A stretch of 64,000 bases of DNA, taken from positions 868,001-932,000 of the forward strand of contig JAJHTX010000001.1 of NCBI GenBank assembly GCA_032164295.1. Reading direction: 5' to 3'. A model generated the notes under the pieces. That model was not told the origin of the DNA. It was given only the letters and a program-made list of their open reading frames with translations, and did no database searches. This DNA is from Inonotus obliquus (lineage: Eukaryota; Basidiomycota; Agaricomycetes; Hymenochaetales; Hymenochaetaceae). A program made the position numbers and the translations under genes. This document shows, piece after piece, positions 9,545 through 22,755 of the stretch (the stretch's first letter is position 1; each line of letters starts with the position of its first letter).

Positions 9545-10964
9545 ATGTCGTTCACTCTCCTTAGAACTGCCGCCTGTCGTCGAGCAACCGTACGTCCGCA
9601 TCTTCCGTCCGTCTTGTTATTCGTCGTTGACGCGTAATGGCAAACACTATTGTGAATAGGTCAACTTCACGCGCCGGTACGCGACAGCACCCGAGTCTTC
9701 CCCACAGAAGGCCAAATCAAACTGGGGAATCTATGCCGCTAGCGCAGGCATTCTGGGTCTCGGTGGATATCTTCTTTTAAAGAGTAACGAGAAGGCGGCG
9801 GCCGCCCTGCGAGAGCCGACGCAGCTGAAGAGCCCGCTTGACCCGAACAGCTTTGTCGAGTTCAAGCTCAAGAAGGTTGAACCATATAACCATAATACAT
9901 CAAAGTGTGTGCCGTACTACTGCTAAAATAAATTGCTAGCTTTGCTTACCTGGTGAATCATGGCCATAGATTCATCTTTGAACTCCCGGAAAACCAAGCT
10001 TCTCTTTTGCCTGTCGCGTCTTGTGTTGTCGTCAGAGCACCAGATGTAGAGGCTCTCAAGGACAAGAACGGCAAGCCCGTTATTCGGCCTTACACGCCCA
10101 TAAGCCCGTCCGATGCTCCTGGTGAACTCACTTTCTTGATCAAGAAATACCCATCCGGGCTTGCATCGGTGTTCATTCACAACTTGAAGCCGGGAGAAGG
10201 ATTAGCTATTAAGGGACCGATTCCAAAGTTTGACTACAAAAGTAAGCGTAGTTGTAAATGAAGAGACCTATTTACTTCTAACCTGGCTTGTAGTTAACGA
10301 GTTTGATGAGGTTGGACTTATTGGTGGAGGCAGTGGAATGTAGGTACTTTGTCTCGTCTGTAGACCTCTCATTCATCACGCTCAACCTCTGCCCAGCACG
10401 CCTCTTTATCAGGTCTTGACGCACGCACTATCAAAACCAGAGAACAAGACCAAATTCACACTACTCTTCTCGAACGTATCTGAGAAGGACATTCTTCTAC
10501 GTGAAGAATTCGATGAATTAGCAAAGAAATTTCCAGGGACATTCAAAGTCGTCTACTATGTCGACAAGGGTGACAACGACTGGAAGGGTAATTACCTCGT
10601 CTCACTGCTCTGTCCGCGTCAGTCGTCGGTGATGTGTATTCCAATACAGGCGAGACCGGATATATCAACAAAGAGAGTATAAAGAAGTACGTACCTAGTC
10701 CCGATAAGGGGAACAAGGTCAAGATCTTCGTCTGTGGTGAGCATTGGATATCATTTCAGGAACATTCCCGGAACTCAGTCTCGTCTTGCAGGTCCTCCTG
10801 GTCAGGTCGCCTCACTTGCGGGCAAGAAGGACGGAATGAAGCAGGGAGAACTTAGCGGTATCCTCAAGGAGCTCGGATACACCGGAGAACAGGTCCGCTT
10901 AGTTCGTGCCAATCACAATGCGCTCGTTCGCTTATTTGGATTTTCGCAGGTCTATAAATTTTAG
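9545..10964 (+). CDS. Mitochondrial NADH-cytochrome b5 reductase (Mcr1 type)
   Basis: FAD enzyme that passes electrons from NADH to cytochrome b5; the yeast Mcr1 protein is in the mitochondrial outer membrane and intermembrane space. The N-terminus MSFTLLRTAACRRAT is a presequence, followed by a short membrane segment (GIYAASAGILGLGGYLLL). Then come the FAD-binding motif RPYTPISPSD, the flavin phosphate-binding loop with LASVFIHNLKPGE, the NADH-binding GLIGGGSGMTPLYQV, and VCGPPGQVASLAG near the C-terminus. Seven or eight short introns interrupt the gene. The last exon codes only for VYKF plus stop, giving the family's usual ending. Total length is about 335-345 residues. Confidence 0.92.
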
Positions 10965-11714
10965 ATGCATTCTTCTTCGCTACTGCTAGATGAGAGATTC
11001 TCAATCGAGACAGGCACAAGGAAGTCGCTTTAATGTATACCTTATATTATGGTAAGAATGACGATGCAAAAGACTCCAGTGCTATTACGAAATTGTTGCA
11101 CGATGACTGAGATGGGATATTATGTCCGTTTCTCGTGCAATATTTGCACAATACACAGGTCGTCTGTCTTTCCGTGTCATGAACAGCGAACGGAGACAAA
11201 ACGACGGAGGAGTCAGGTTTATGGTGTCCTTCGTTAAGACCAGTTTTGAAATTATGTTTCGCTTGGTGAGGCGAAGCGCAAATAGTGTTACTATCGCGTT
11301 AGGGAATTCGACCGCCAGGAGGAAGAAGAGATCGAATCAAATAACTCTTGAATATATTCATCCGGACTTTGCAGAGTTGAATATTTCGTTGGACACGCCA
11401 CAATAATACACGCTATTTAGTATCGAGCTACGAATGCACTGTAATACATACGCGATGGTGATCATAGAAAAGGGGACAATATACAATGTAAAGTCCACAG
11501 TGTGATAAGTACTGTTGTGCTAGGCTAAGCGCTTTAAATTTCTTTGTCCAGCGCCTCTTTCTGACTGAATAAGGAAAAACCTCACCCAAGCGAAATTCCT
11601 CACCTTGTTAGCGGCTCATCACTAAAGAACTGCCCTATCTACTCTGTCCTCTCTCACATCGCAATCGAGGAGCCCACTCTCAGTAAGCCAACATATCTTC
11701 TCTCAAAGAGTCCA
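10965..11714. other. Intergenic stretch, no gene recognised
   Basis: About 750 bp between MCR1 and the UBP2-type gene. A 94-codon frame at 11122-11406 has no family pattern and no signal peptide. Confidence 0.4.
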
Positions 11715-11720
11715 TATAAA
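11715..11720 (+). promoter_or_regulatory. TATA-like box of the UBP2-type gene
   Basis: TATAAA lies 92 bp upstream of the ATG at 11807. It is a reasonable core promoter by position and sequence only. Confidence 0.35.
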
Positions 11721-11806
11721 GACTCACAAAACGGGGACTTATCCGCTACTCTGTTTACGCAGCACACGACGGACTCAATTTCGGGACTTGCTCCAATCCT
11801 GCCAAG

Positions 11807-14800
11807 ATGGTCACTACCATCAACGAAGATGACGAACTCATGATACAGCCTATCAAACCAGTGAGTAGTACGGTGCGATCACCGACTCGCACCACTAGCG
11901 CTTCGGGCGTGTCGAGTAGTGTCAACCCCTCGTCTTTCTACGGAACCAATTCTGCTCATAAACGTGACAAAGTCGTGGACGGTGCATCAACCGTTCGGCT
12001 CGTGCATTCCTCCATGGACGAGCAGACAGTATCAAATAGGCAGACTAATTTCAGCGTACAAGGATCCTCAAGTTCGTCGCCTCCTCTGCCTAAGCGACAG
12101 TACACCACGGGCTCGTCACATACGCAGTATGTCCCACCAACCTCGTTCGGTGGAACATACCGCGAGCCCGTACTCGACCCAATAGAGGACACGAGCTATG
12201 GGCAGGGTGAAACTACGTTCTCCTCTCGCTTCAATTCAAATGCAAACTCGAACGACCCATGGCCGACGACATTCGACGACACGAACGCTGGTGGCTCGAG
12301 TTCGCTTTACGGATGGAACAGCCGCCTTGAGCCTGCGCACAATTGGGGTGCAGAGGGAGATGCGAAGCTAATGGAGGACGCGTTCGCGCCGGAACCCCCA
12401 ATTGATGGAAGGGATCTGACTATGGAGAGGCGTTGGTGGGACACAGAGCTTCCCGGTTTGCTGGAACGACCTGGGCCAGGTATGCTTCCACCACGCCTTG
12501 TGGACTATTTGCACCATCCGGACCACTCTCTTGTGACCGTTAGTGTCACTCCTCCGGATATCCCGATCGCCTCGACGTCTGGTGGGGGCAGTAGCTCGTC
12601 CTCGGCACCGAGCTCTCCTCAAACCCCGGTTGCGAGCGGTTCAGGAAGTGGGAGACACAATCGCTCGTCGAGCGTTAGCTCTGCAGCTGCTCCGACCGCT
12701 GAGGAACTTCGCGAGGCCGTTCCTCATCCTCATGCGTATTACTGCAGACGTCACAATGGCTGGATACTCCTGGTCTGGCGATCGTCAAGCTTGCTTCCTC
12801 CTCTCTCGTCATCATTCAAAAGCAGTCCACATCCTCCACTTCCAAATCAAGATCACAGGGCAAGGACAACAAATTGTCTGGATGAATCGCCGGTTGGTTG
12901 GCAACAAAACAAGACGCATCATTTCCATCAGTACGAGAAGGCCGTTGATGCTGCGTATATACTTCCCAAGTATGCACCTCGCGCATGGGAACGATCTGAG
13001 CGCTCAAAGCAGGCTCATAGACGAATGACGATTGGATCGGATGATTTTGATCCTCTGGTTGTGGAACGAGCGGTGCAGGGAGACGAGCAAAGCGAGTGTT
13101 TGACGCAGCAGGTAATTGATGCAAGGGAAGAGGAGGAAACTCATATCCTCCTGGACCTTTACGTTTGTTGTCAATGTTCATTCTACGTTGTCGTTTCGGA
13201 CGTGATTCCTGGCGTTATACCATCCAAGACGCTTGAAGCTTTCATTTCAGAGAAGAAGGAGAATCCTCCAGTAGGGAAATCCGACGTAGACTCTGCGCAC
13301 ACTGCTATGGAGACTGTCATGATGTACACATGTTCTCCTAATTCTTGTGGAACGTACTTAACTATTCAATTAGGATCGTCGAGAACAAACTCTGGAAGGG
13401 CAACAATAAACTGTTATCTGTCAATGGGAAGACTTTCTCTTCCAAAGTTGGATGGACCCCCACTGTGTACGTTTGCGGCCATTTCAATACTTCACTAGCC
13501 ACTCAACAATCTCTTTCAGTCAGAAGGTCTTTGAATCATTAGGCTTCAAATACGTCGCTTCCCCTTCAAAAGACGGCCCAGACAGTATCCCAATGCTTCA
13601 GCCTCCAGGCACGGATACGTCGACTGACTCTGGTCGCTTGAATCGCGAGCGACTTCTCCGTGCGTGGGTGGAGTTAAGCGCGTTTATGGTTGACTTCCGT
13701 CGTCGATATCGTACGTTCCTTACCATTCTTTAATCTGTTGCCTTCTCTTACACTCCTTTTCTATCCAAACCTGATGATTGGTCTCTAGCAACAGTGCTCA
13801 AGGATCATAATCCCCATAAGCTATGGGTGATGACGGAAACCGCTCGTGAAATGTACCAATCCGCCCTCGGTGCTCATGCTAATCAGAGTAAGCTTGACGT
13901 GACACCGTTTATCGCTTGAAATTGTCTGATGAATACAACAGTCAAGCGTGGCCAACTGCCAGATGCTTTACAAGAGGTGAACAGTTTGGCCGCGGAATGG
14001 GAGAAGTTTGGTATGACACCTTCGACTTACGATGCTGGTAAGTATAGTATTCAAAACTTATTACTGACTCGGGAATGCTTACCGTGATATTGTCAAGAAC
14101 TTCTTCACTTCGCCTATCTTGCTCAATGTCGCTGCGATCCACTAAACACTCCTGACTATTTCCTGGCTCTTAGTAACATCAGTGATTCGTTGCGTAACGT
14201 GTCACAATGTCCACTGTCTCTGAGTACACTGCTGGTCTCCGAGAAGTCTCGTGGTCGGTTCACTCCTGCGGATGTGGAAGCTGCCATTCGTACTCTTGGA
14301 TTCGGCGCGGAGAATGATTTGCGTGTGGACTATGACGAAGACGTTGATGATGACTTCCTAAAAAGTGCTTGGCGTGATGCATTGCGACGTTCATGGAGAG
14401 ATCCTGACGGCGGTTCAAAGCGCCGTGATCTTAACGAGGCTTTCCGTATTCTGGCGGAGAGTCGGCGTAGTTCGGAGCTTATAAAAGCGTTCGAGGACGA
14501 GCAATTACATGGCATGACACCTCAAAAAGCATACGACACGCTTGAGGTACCTATGGGCGTTGACGAGGAGATGTTGATCACTGTTTATAACATGAGAGTA
14601 AGTGTTTCATTGCCTTTATCGTCAGCGTGCTCATATCTTTCGCTATAGGTTGAGGACCAGCCTCTGGCACTTGACAGAATGCGAGAAGCGATGCGTGTTA
14701 TTGCTGAGTTCACGTTTAGCGAACGACTGCAGAAATTCCTTGAGACGGGCAGTGATCGTGAGTCTGCACAGGGCATACGCCTACCCCTTCAAAATTGACC

Positions 14801-16869
14801 AATTTACCACTTAGCCGGAGCGTTATCTGTTCAAACGCGACCGGAGTGGCCTCGTGGACTCAATCAGCTTGGTAACACTTGCTATCTCAACTCCCTACTT
14901 CAATACTTTTATACGATCAAGGATCTTCGGGACGCTGTCGCTCCTCTTGCGATAGAAGAAAAATACATGGATAGCGATAAGCTAAAAGATGATGACCTAA
15001 AGCACCACCGGGTGGGGGGCCGTATGGTCTCGAGGTCTGAAGTAGTCCGTTCGCGAAAATGTGCGTATTATTTCTCCAGCTGAAGCTTTTGCACGGCTTA
15101 AGTAGCCACCGATCAGTTGTATCTCAGCTGGCGAATTTGTTCCTACACCTTGAAAAGAGTGAATCAGTTGCGGTAACACCAACTCTCGAGCTTGCCAAGC
15201 TCGCACTCGTAACCTCGAAAGACGAAGAGGAGGATGACCCTGAAAGAGGCGGGACCGATTCATCGAACAGCACCGACGCTACGCTTGTCGACGAACCTGC
15301 ACCAATGCGAGAGAGTGCGTCACCTCAACCCAAGTCACCCTCACCGGCCTCTTCTGTACTCGGCAAACGCCCCAGAAGTTTCGCTCGTAAGAAATCTGCT
15401 GACGGGGTCCCTGCCGACGACCAGGATAAGGACAAGTCCGACTTCTCGAAACCGTCAGGTTCAAATACGCCAGTTACTGCGATTGCTGATTCAGAAGGTG
15501 ATGTGGCTATGGAGACTCAAGCGAGTTCGCAGGCTGTTGCAGCACCGAAGGCTCCTCCCTTACCTCCACGTCCAAAGACGGCTCAGTACTCCAGCTCGGG
15601 TATGATGTTTGGCAGGCAACATGATGTCGCAGAGTGCATGGACAACTGCATGTTCCAAATTGAGACTGCACTTCTTCGATTTGGTGAACTGGTTGGGCCT
15701 GATGACAACACCAAGAGGAGCATTGTAAAATGGTATGTGACTGGCTATTTGTTGTGGAAAATCTGCAGAGACTAAAATTCCAGTTATTTAAAGCTTATTT
15801 TATGGGAAGATCCGTCAGCGGCTCTCGGTTCCTCCAGATCCAAAGAGGTCAAAGTCATCTATCCACGAACGGGAGGATTATTTCTCGCATCTTCCGGTTA
15901 ACGTTTCAGAAGAGAGCTTCGATCTTTATGATGGACTTAGCGGCTACTTTGCAATGGAAGATGATGTTGACTTTGAAGGTTCAAGAGCCAAGATGAATGT
16001 CAGCCTTGTGGAACTACCTCCCATCCTTCAGATACAACTTCAGGTAAGTAGTCTTCTCGGGTCGAAAAGAACGTGTTTACGCTTATGTAACGTCATTCGG
16101 ATTGTAGCGGGTTCAATTCAATAGGGATACTCTCCAGCCGTACAAGTCACATGCGTATGTCAAGTTTGGAGAGACAATCTGCATGGACAGGTTCCTTGAT
16201 GACGCTCCGGTAGAGAAGAAAGCCAAGTCAAAGCAGATCCAGTCTGAGTTGAATACGTGTAGAGAACGTATTCACCATTTGACACAGGGCAAGGTGAGCT
16301 GGATGTGGTCGCTGAACTATTGTGCCGAGTGCTGATATTCTCCAGTATGCACCCTTCGAGAAGAGCCTTGACGACGTGTACAATTTCCTCTCGAAACAAA
16401 CAACTCTTGAGCTTCCTGAAGTGAACGATGGCCTGAAACTTACTTTGCAACTAGAAAGAGAGAGGATTACGAACGAGATCACGAGTCTCCGTACGCGGAT
16501 AGGGGAGCTGAAGGCCGAGTTAGAAGACGTTTGGCGAGGCGAGAGTCGTGCGGAATACGAGCTAACGAGTGTATTCGTCCATCGTGGCTCGTCGCCAACG
16601 TTCGGCCATTATTTCATATACCAGCGATGGTTACCAGACCATCCGGACGAATGGTTTAAATACAACGATTCCGATGTGAGCGTCGTGGATAAATCAGAAG
16701 TTCTTGCGGATACAACGGGGAGCACCGCAAATCCATACTTGGTATGATTCTCCCTACTCAATAATGTATGTAGCTGAGTTGATCAACTCGCCATTAGCTT
16801 GTCTTCGCGCGCAAAGGATCACAAGTCGTCCAGACCGTTCACCGTACGTTCGACATGTCCGTCGACTAG
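11807..16869 (+). CDS. Ubiquitin carboxyl-terminal hydrolase, UBP2 type
   Basis: Large cysteine deubiquitinase of the USP family, resembling yeast Ubp2, which edits ubiquitin chains with Rsp5. Exon 1 is 11807-13323, Ser/Pro-rich at first, then a UBP2-type N-terminal region with the YVCCQCSFYVVV segment. About ten further exons follow. The Cys box reads RGLNQLGNTCYLNSLLQYFY near 14855-14905; the QHDVAECMDN block is near 15620; the His box FGHYFIYQRW is near 16602. The C-terminus ends NPYLLVFARKGSQVV plus a short tail at 16867-16869 (TAG). A long acidic Ser/Pro insertion (about 15220-15600) splits the catalytic domain, as is common in this subfamily. The intron at 15060 and the final intron at about 16741 are required to keep the frame. 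Total length is around 1,300 residues; exact exon ends in the middle are less certain. Confidence 0.88.
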
Positions 16870-18773
16870 ATCAATGCTTTGGACGATCGTGTCCTCTGGT
16901 GTATTAATCGTTCTACAACCATTTCCTCCACCATGCATTATCATTTTCTTGCTATACATGGTCCCTTTCGACTGGGATAAACTCTCTTTGCAATCATCGA
17001 AGGCGTTGTCATGACCTGCTTTGCACGATGCATAACAAGTATGTATGACCAGTTTGTAATTTACGAAACCATGGAATGTCATTTAAGATGACTGCGATGT
17101 AATCTTGCCTAACCACTGACAGAAGACTTTTCAACTGGAATGGGTTATTACTTACTACACTACAGTATCAGATGAGTTGCAACTTTCAGCCAGAATATGA
17201 GGCTCTCTGGATCCTATACATGCCATCAACCCGATCCGCATATGGTTCGCAAGCACTCCCAGACCCAGACCCATACCATTACCATTATTACAATTTAAAA
17301 GCTCTCAAAGTACATGGCGAGGTTAATTGGAGTATGTATGTGATTGCTCGACCTTGGTCCAGCACACCGCTGAAACCCGGTGGCCGACAATTAAATGTAG
17401 GTCGCTTGCTTCGTGGTATTCACCCTCGTCCAGTTGGGACTTGGGGACAGGTCCATATTACTGAGGGGAGGCTGTCGGTCGCTTTCCGTGCTTGAATATG
17501 ATATTCCTCGCCCTTAGACAATGGACGGGAGTCAACACAGCCGAACTGACCATGGAGTGAGACAAACACTAGGGCCCACCGCACGTACATATGCACCTCC
17601 ATAAAATCTACCATGAATTTCTGCAACCTTGAAAGAAATTGAACATGAGTCTGTTGTGTTTTTGGTGCGAGGAATAGAATGAAGGGAAGGTGGATCAGCT
17701 AGAAGTTCCGTATTGGGTAAGTAGTATGAGATGGGCCCTTTCTCGTGCCTGTTTATCATCCTAATCTATAATTATTAGCCTGCTGTATTTGTTATCCTCT
17801 TGAAATTGTTTTCATGAGTTAACAGTACATGTACAATGTATTCAGTAAACGCAACGGGTACAAGATTTCTATACTTTCCGACACGACCCCAACGGCATGA
17901 TTGACAATCGCAAGGCCTCTAGCCGAACTCATTCATCATCGTCCATAAGAGCACTTCGCTCCTGCAGCACGTCCAGCCGATTCATCCCCGCCGCGGCGTG
18001 TATACAAGTTGTTAGGAAAGGGAGAGTGATGAGAGGTAGACGACAAAAGAATCATTTGACGAACTAAACTGCGCATGTGTTTCCAGTTAACGAATTATGT
18101 GGGATTACAGTCCAACCTCGCAGGCTCTGTATGAATGCTAGCTGTCTGCATTTGCATAGGATGTTCTTCTTTGGGGTGCGAATAAGCAGGCTCATACTGG
18201 GCAAAACAATTCGGATTTATGCTACGTGGAACGTATATTCCTCCCCGCTACACGCCAGTCTTGGTCCATGATAGAGGCGGGATAATCATTTCGATTGGAT
18301 TGAAAAGAACCACTACATCCGATCAAACCGCTGCGCATGCAATATGGGGGAGCGGGCCATCGACCACAACAATAGTACACGAATATGTTGAAAGCAAAAG
18401 AGTTGTAGCGGAGTAGTTAAGACCCAATCGGGGTGGTCCATTCATGCGAGTCAAATACCGCATAGTTCGTGATCCAACGCCCTTTTAGGTGGCCTCGAGT
18501 TCAGAACCATCGTTGTCGTCTCGAGATGTGGTCGTGCGTGAGGGACGCACTACAAACGAAGATGTTGTAATGAATATTTGCGATGGTCCCCCCTACTGTT
18601 TCTGGTCGAAGGCTTCAAAAACTAACGACGCGCCACACGAAACTTCCGGGAGAGTGACGGCAGTGATAGGTGGCGGAGACTAGCGTCAAAGACGTTCTGT
18701 TAGCTGGTGCATTGGTGTATTATAGTCACTCACCTTGACACCCCATGAGATACAGTCAGGACCAAACGCTTTC
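16870..18773. other. Gene-poor stretch of about 1.9 kb
   Basis: Nothing convincing is seen. A 107-codon frame at 17172-17495 is Tyr/His-rich, with no family pattern. Other frames are short and unconnected by good splice sites. Confidence 0.4.
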
Positions 18774-19097
18774 CTAGCTCGACGGATTATTCTCTTGCAA
18801 CTTCGCCTGTGAATCTGATCCATCTTCGTTTGATTCATCTACTTTATTCGCGCGCTCCGCCACTTGGGAAGCCTCGATGCCTTCTAACATGCCATCTAGT
18901 CGTTGCAGAATTTGGTCAAGGTTATCCTCCATGTGTCGGGCTATTGAATCTGCACCATCTAGCTTTGCGAGAAACTCGGCAATGTTTTGATCCGCATTTT
19001 CATCGGGTATTTCTTCGTTAAGTAAGTCAGCCAGCGATGCGAGGTCACGATCGGATGGAAGTCCGTTGACTGTGCTCCCGTCGTTCTTTGCCGGCAT
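18774..19097 (-). CDS. Small acidic protein of unknown function, predicted helical
   Basis: Single-exon frame of 107 residues starting MPAKNDGSTVNGLPSDRD. The middle is amphipathic and acidic (residues about 20-75): SLADLLNEEIPDENADQNIA, then a run ending IARHMEDNLDQILQRLDGML. The heptad-like spacing of Leu/Ile suggests a helix or coiled coil. There is no signal peptide and no membrane segment. The last 30 residues are polar and low in complexity. Composition and codon use look like a real gene, but I cannot name a family. It diverges from the P450 with about 400 bp between starts. Confidence 0.6.
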   Translation of the reverse strand: MPAKNDGSTVNGLPSDRDLASLADLLNEEIPDENADQNIAEFLAKLDGADSIARHMEDNLDQILQRLDGMLEGIEASQVAERANKVDESNEDGSDSQAKLQENNPSS

Positions 19098-19494
19098 GGT
19101 GAGAAAGTGGTAGACCAGTGAAAAGTGCGCGAAATTGCTAAATGGGAACTCGTGATGATTTGCTGAGTCATCCAGTTATAGTCAAGTTTATATAAAGCAC
19201 ACGTCCCTTATACTTGCACTGCACTAAGCCAAAATCGAATGGTTCCAATCTACGGTCGCCTATTGCAGGCGTCCGGCTCCCACCGCCTGCTGGAATGGGG
19301 GTTCCTGAACCCGGGGGGACATTGGAAACACTACGATTTGTGCCAATATTGCTGCGTCCAGAGCTCATTCCATTCGCCGAGCTGCCTGCGGTTGCCCAAT
19401 CTGAGAATTATGTGCTTATCATTGATGGACGGCCAAGTGAACCACTATAAAGTCCTCCTCCACGTCTTCTGTTCCCCTAGAAATCTGTTCCGCC

Positions 19495-22053
19495 ATGATC
19501 CCTCAGATTGTACTCTCTCCTGGTGTTCACTTCCTACTATTCTCCTGCATTCCTAATCTGCTTGCTCAGCTCTTGCTCATTGGTACTCTATACTATGGCG
19601 CTTCAGCATTCCTCGGCTTGAACATTGAACTACCGTTCTACTTGAAGGTGGTCGCTGCTCTGGTTTCTATCTTCCTGGTCGCAATCGTCAAAGCTTCATG
19701 GTCCGAAATTCAGAAAGCCAGTGATGCAAGAGCGCTTGGTGCTATTCTACCACCGGTCGTCAAAAGCTCTTGGCCAGGAAGTATAGACACACTGTTGTTT
19801 GCTCTCGAGACGGAAAAGAGCGGATATCTCGGTATGTGCTTCTTTCATCCAATTCGACACGGAGTGAAACTTACTGGATTACGGGGAATCCTTTGCAAGC
19901 CGGTGATGCTCTGCAGTTTGCTAGGGCGTGTGGTTGGACGTACAATTGGAGACTGTTCTGGGAGGACAAGGTATGCCAGTCTGAATATTCTATTCACACG
20001 GCTCTAGTAACTGATGAGACGTTTTGTAGATCATCACGATGGAACCCGAACACGTCAAAGTGAGTTCTGAAGACAACTATTTGGTCCGCTACCATCTCAT
20101 ACTTTGTCAGGCAGTACTAGCTACGGAATTCGACAACTTTGAGAAAGGTACTTACATGATTCCCACGTATTCACTAACGATATTATTGCTGCCGCATAAG
20201 AATTCACCAATACTGAATTTTGTTGGCTTCCGTGTAGGAGACCATTTCAAGAAGGATATGCAAAGCGTCCTTGGGGACGGTGTCTTCAACTCTGATGGAG
20301 AGATGTGGAAGTACGCCCACAACTGCGCTAATCACCGTCTTGAACCATGGGCTAACCTAAACTGTTGGGCAGATTCCACCGTTCGATGACACGTCCATTC
20401 TTCTCAAAAGACAGGATCTCTCACTTCGAAATATTCGGTCGCCACGGGGATGTGGCAATTGCTCTGCTGAAAGCACGCATGAGCAAGGGTCATGCAGTCG
20501 ATATACAAGACTTGGTCGCCCGTTTCACTCTTGATAGCGCAACCGAGTTTCTGTTTGGACATTGCGTGAACATTCTCCATGCCGGTCTTCCGTATTCTCC
20601 CAATCTCACGACAGCAGAATACACACAAAACAAGGGCGTCGACCAGGCTTCACGGTTCTCGCAGGCATTTGCAAATGCACAATTGACAGTCGCGCACAGG
20701 CTTCGTTTTGGTTCAATGTGGCCATTGTCCGAGATGCGGAAGGACTTGAGCGAGGAGGATATGAAGATTGTCAATGCATTCATTGACCCCATCCTAAAGG
20801 ATGCAGTCACAAAACGGAAGACGCCGCAGGCATATACTGGCAAGAAAGACATCGGAGAAGGGGAGACTCTCCTGGATCACTTGATCACGTACACGAAAGG
20901 TAATCAACATTCGTTTCGTGAGCTCGTATACGCCACTTGACACTACCAATTCTAGATTTGAAGGTCTTGCGAGATGAGATACTCAATATTATGATTGCTG
21001 GCCGAGATACCGTGCGTGATCTCACCTTCACATGCATAACGAGTCTTATCCTTGTTGCTCCAGACTGCTGCAACATTGACCTTCGCGATGTACTGTCTTG
21101 CGATGAACCCAGATGTCCTCAAGCGCCTTCGCGAGGAAGTTTTAACAGTTGTCGGAAGTGACCGCAACCCGACCTATGATGACTTGAAGCAGATGAAATA
21201 CCTGAGGGCTGTCATCAACGGTGAGTGAAACTACAACATGTACCATTCTATTGTAGCTCATTTAGTAACAGAGACTTTGAGATTATATCCGCCTGTGTAA
21301 GCTTTGTTGTCTCTGGATAGCCTTCTACCTCGCTAATCTCCTGAACTATAGACCATTTGATCAACGTTCGTCAATAAATGCTACGACGTTCGTTAACAAG
21401 ACTCCTGGAGGGAAGCCTTTCTATGTCCCTCCACGAACGAGGTTGGAAATCCTTTCTTTCTCGATATAACGCTTCTAACCTTCTGCAAGGGTCATTTACT
21501 CAGTCTTCCTTATGCATCGTCGGACAGACCTATGGGGCCCAGATGGTAAGCCAACATCATCATCAATAAATCAGAACAAACAAAATTTTACATACCTACT
21601 CTAATCCAGCGGAAGAATTCGATCCAGACCGCTTCCTCGACGACCGTCTACACAAATACCTCACACCAAACCCATTCATCTTCCTCCCCTTCAACGCCGG
21701 CCCACGAATCTGCCTCGGCCAACAATTCGCCTATAACGAATCTAGTTTCATGCTGGTTCGACTTTTACAGGCGTTTGATAGAGTGGAGTTGGCCCCTGAT
21801 GCTCAACCCCCTGAGACGATCCCACCTGCTACGTGGTCCAGAGCACATGGAGAGAGGAAGAGTAAAGAGAGAGTATGGCCGAAGAGTCATTTGACTATTC
21901 ATGCTAATGTAAGTTGTCTGTCTAATTTGAGTTTAAGAATACCGATTTCGGTTGGGCGAGGATGAATCTGAACTGATTGTGATGTTGTATGTACTGTTGC
22001 AGGGTGGTCTCTGGGTCCGACTTCACGAAGCTTCGAATACCGAGTCTGCGTAA
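19495..22053 (+). CDS. Cytochrome P450 monooxygenase, CYP63-like
   Basis: Heme-thiolate monooxygenase anchored in the ER. It starts with two hydrophobic segments (residues about 5-35 and 45-65). Family landmarks after splicing are the block [20 protein letters not shown] (near 20310-20425), the I-helix [20 protein letters not shown] (split by the intron at about 21009-21061), ETLRLYPPV for the ExxR motif, and the heme loop [18 protein letters not shown] near 21685-21735 with the axial Cys. The final exon adds a short tail to TAA at 22053. About 12 exons, roughly 590 residues. The overall pattern resembles CYP63/CYP52-clan alkane and fatty-acid hydroxylases of white-rot fungi; the subfamily call is from memory. 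All catalytic motifs are intact. It stands alone, with no cluster partners. Confidence 0.88.
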
Positions 22054-22131
22054 ATTGGGTTGATCATATGTTATATTATGTTCTTCATCATGCTGCCGTC
22101 GTCCCGCTCGTCCCGGACTCAAGTCCCGTGC

Positions 22132-22179
22132 CGCCGTACCGCCATATCGCCGTATCGCCGTATCGCCGTATCGCCGTAT
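22132..22179. repeat. Microsatellite, six 8-bp units of CGCCGTAT type
   Basis: Four perfect CGCCGTAT units follow two imperfect ones (CGCCGTAC, CGCCATAT). Confidence 0.9.
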
Positions 22180-22350
22180 CTGATATCCAATATATACAAC
22201 ACACACACAACGAAACTCTTCTTCTGCGTTCTGCAGTCAAGTTTCGAATTTTGAATTTAACTACCTACGTATGAAAGAATCTTGGATATGTATGTAATTT
22301 AAGTACTATCGAACATCGGACAATATTAATACTAGTATCTAGTATCACAA

Positions 22351-22375
22351 GTCTCCAGTCTCCAGTCTCCAGTCT
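22351..22375. repeat. Microsatellite, GTCTCCA units
   Basis: Three perfect 7-bp GTCTCCA units plus a partial fourth. Confidence 0.85.
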
Positions 22376-22719
22376 CTCTTGTTCATCTCCCTTGTACAAG
22401 TAGTCCTACACGGATGCACGACTGCACGACTGCGCGAGTACTCGGGGACTTCAGACCCCTCCCTGGCCCTGGAACGTTTCTCTCAAACCCTATCAATTCT
22501 GACAAATATCATTCCCCTAATCTCTTCCTCTCCCTTCCTCTCAATTCAAATGTAAATGCACCTTAATGTTGATGACGACGCTTCCGACTACCGACTACAA
22601 AGACTGTAAGATTCGTAAGATTCAGACACCTTAATGACGACGCCTCGGACCGCGAGGACCGTAAGATTCCGCCGAAAGTCCTCAGAGGCTCAGAGGCTCA
22701 GCAAGCCGCGGTTTATTCG

Positions 22720-22755
22720 GAGGAGAGGAGAGGAGAGGAGAGGAGGACGAGGACG
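22720..22755. repeat. GAGGA-type purine repeat
   Basis: GAGGA repeated several times in tandem, then GACGA variants. Pure purine on the plus strand for most of its length. Confidence 0.8.

Noticed and set aside
17172..17495. 107-codon plus-strand frame after the UBP2-type gene
   Set aside because: No recognisable pattern, no linked exons, and Tyr/His runs from simple sequence (CCATTACCATTATTAC).
17939..18000. Short minus-strand peptide ending NRLDVLQERSALMDDDE that looks like a conserved C-terminus
   Set aside because: A stop lies just upstream in frame and I found no acceptor or upstream exon to join it to.
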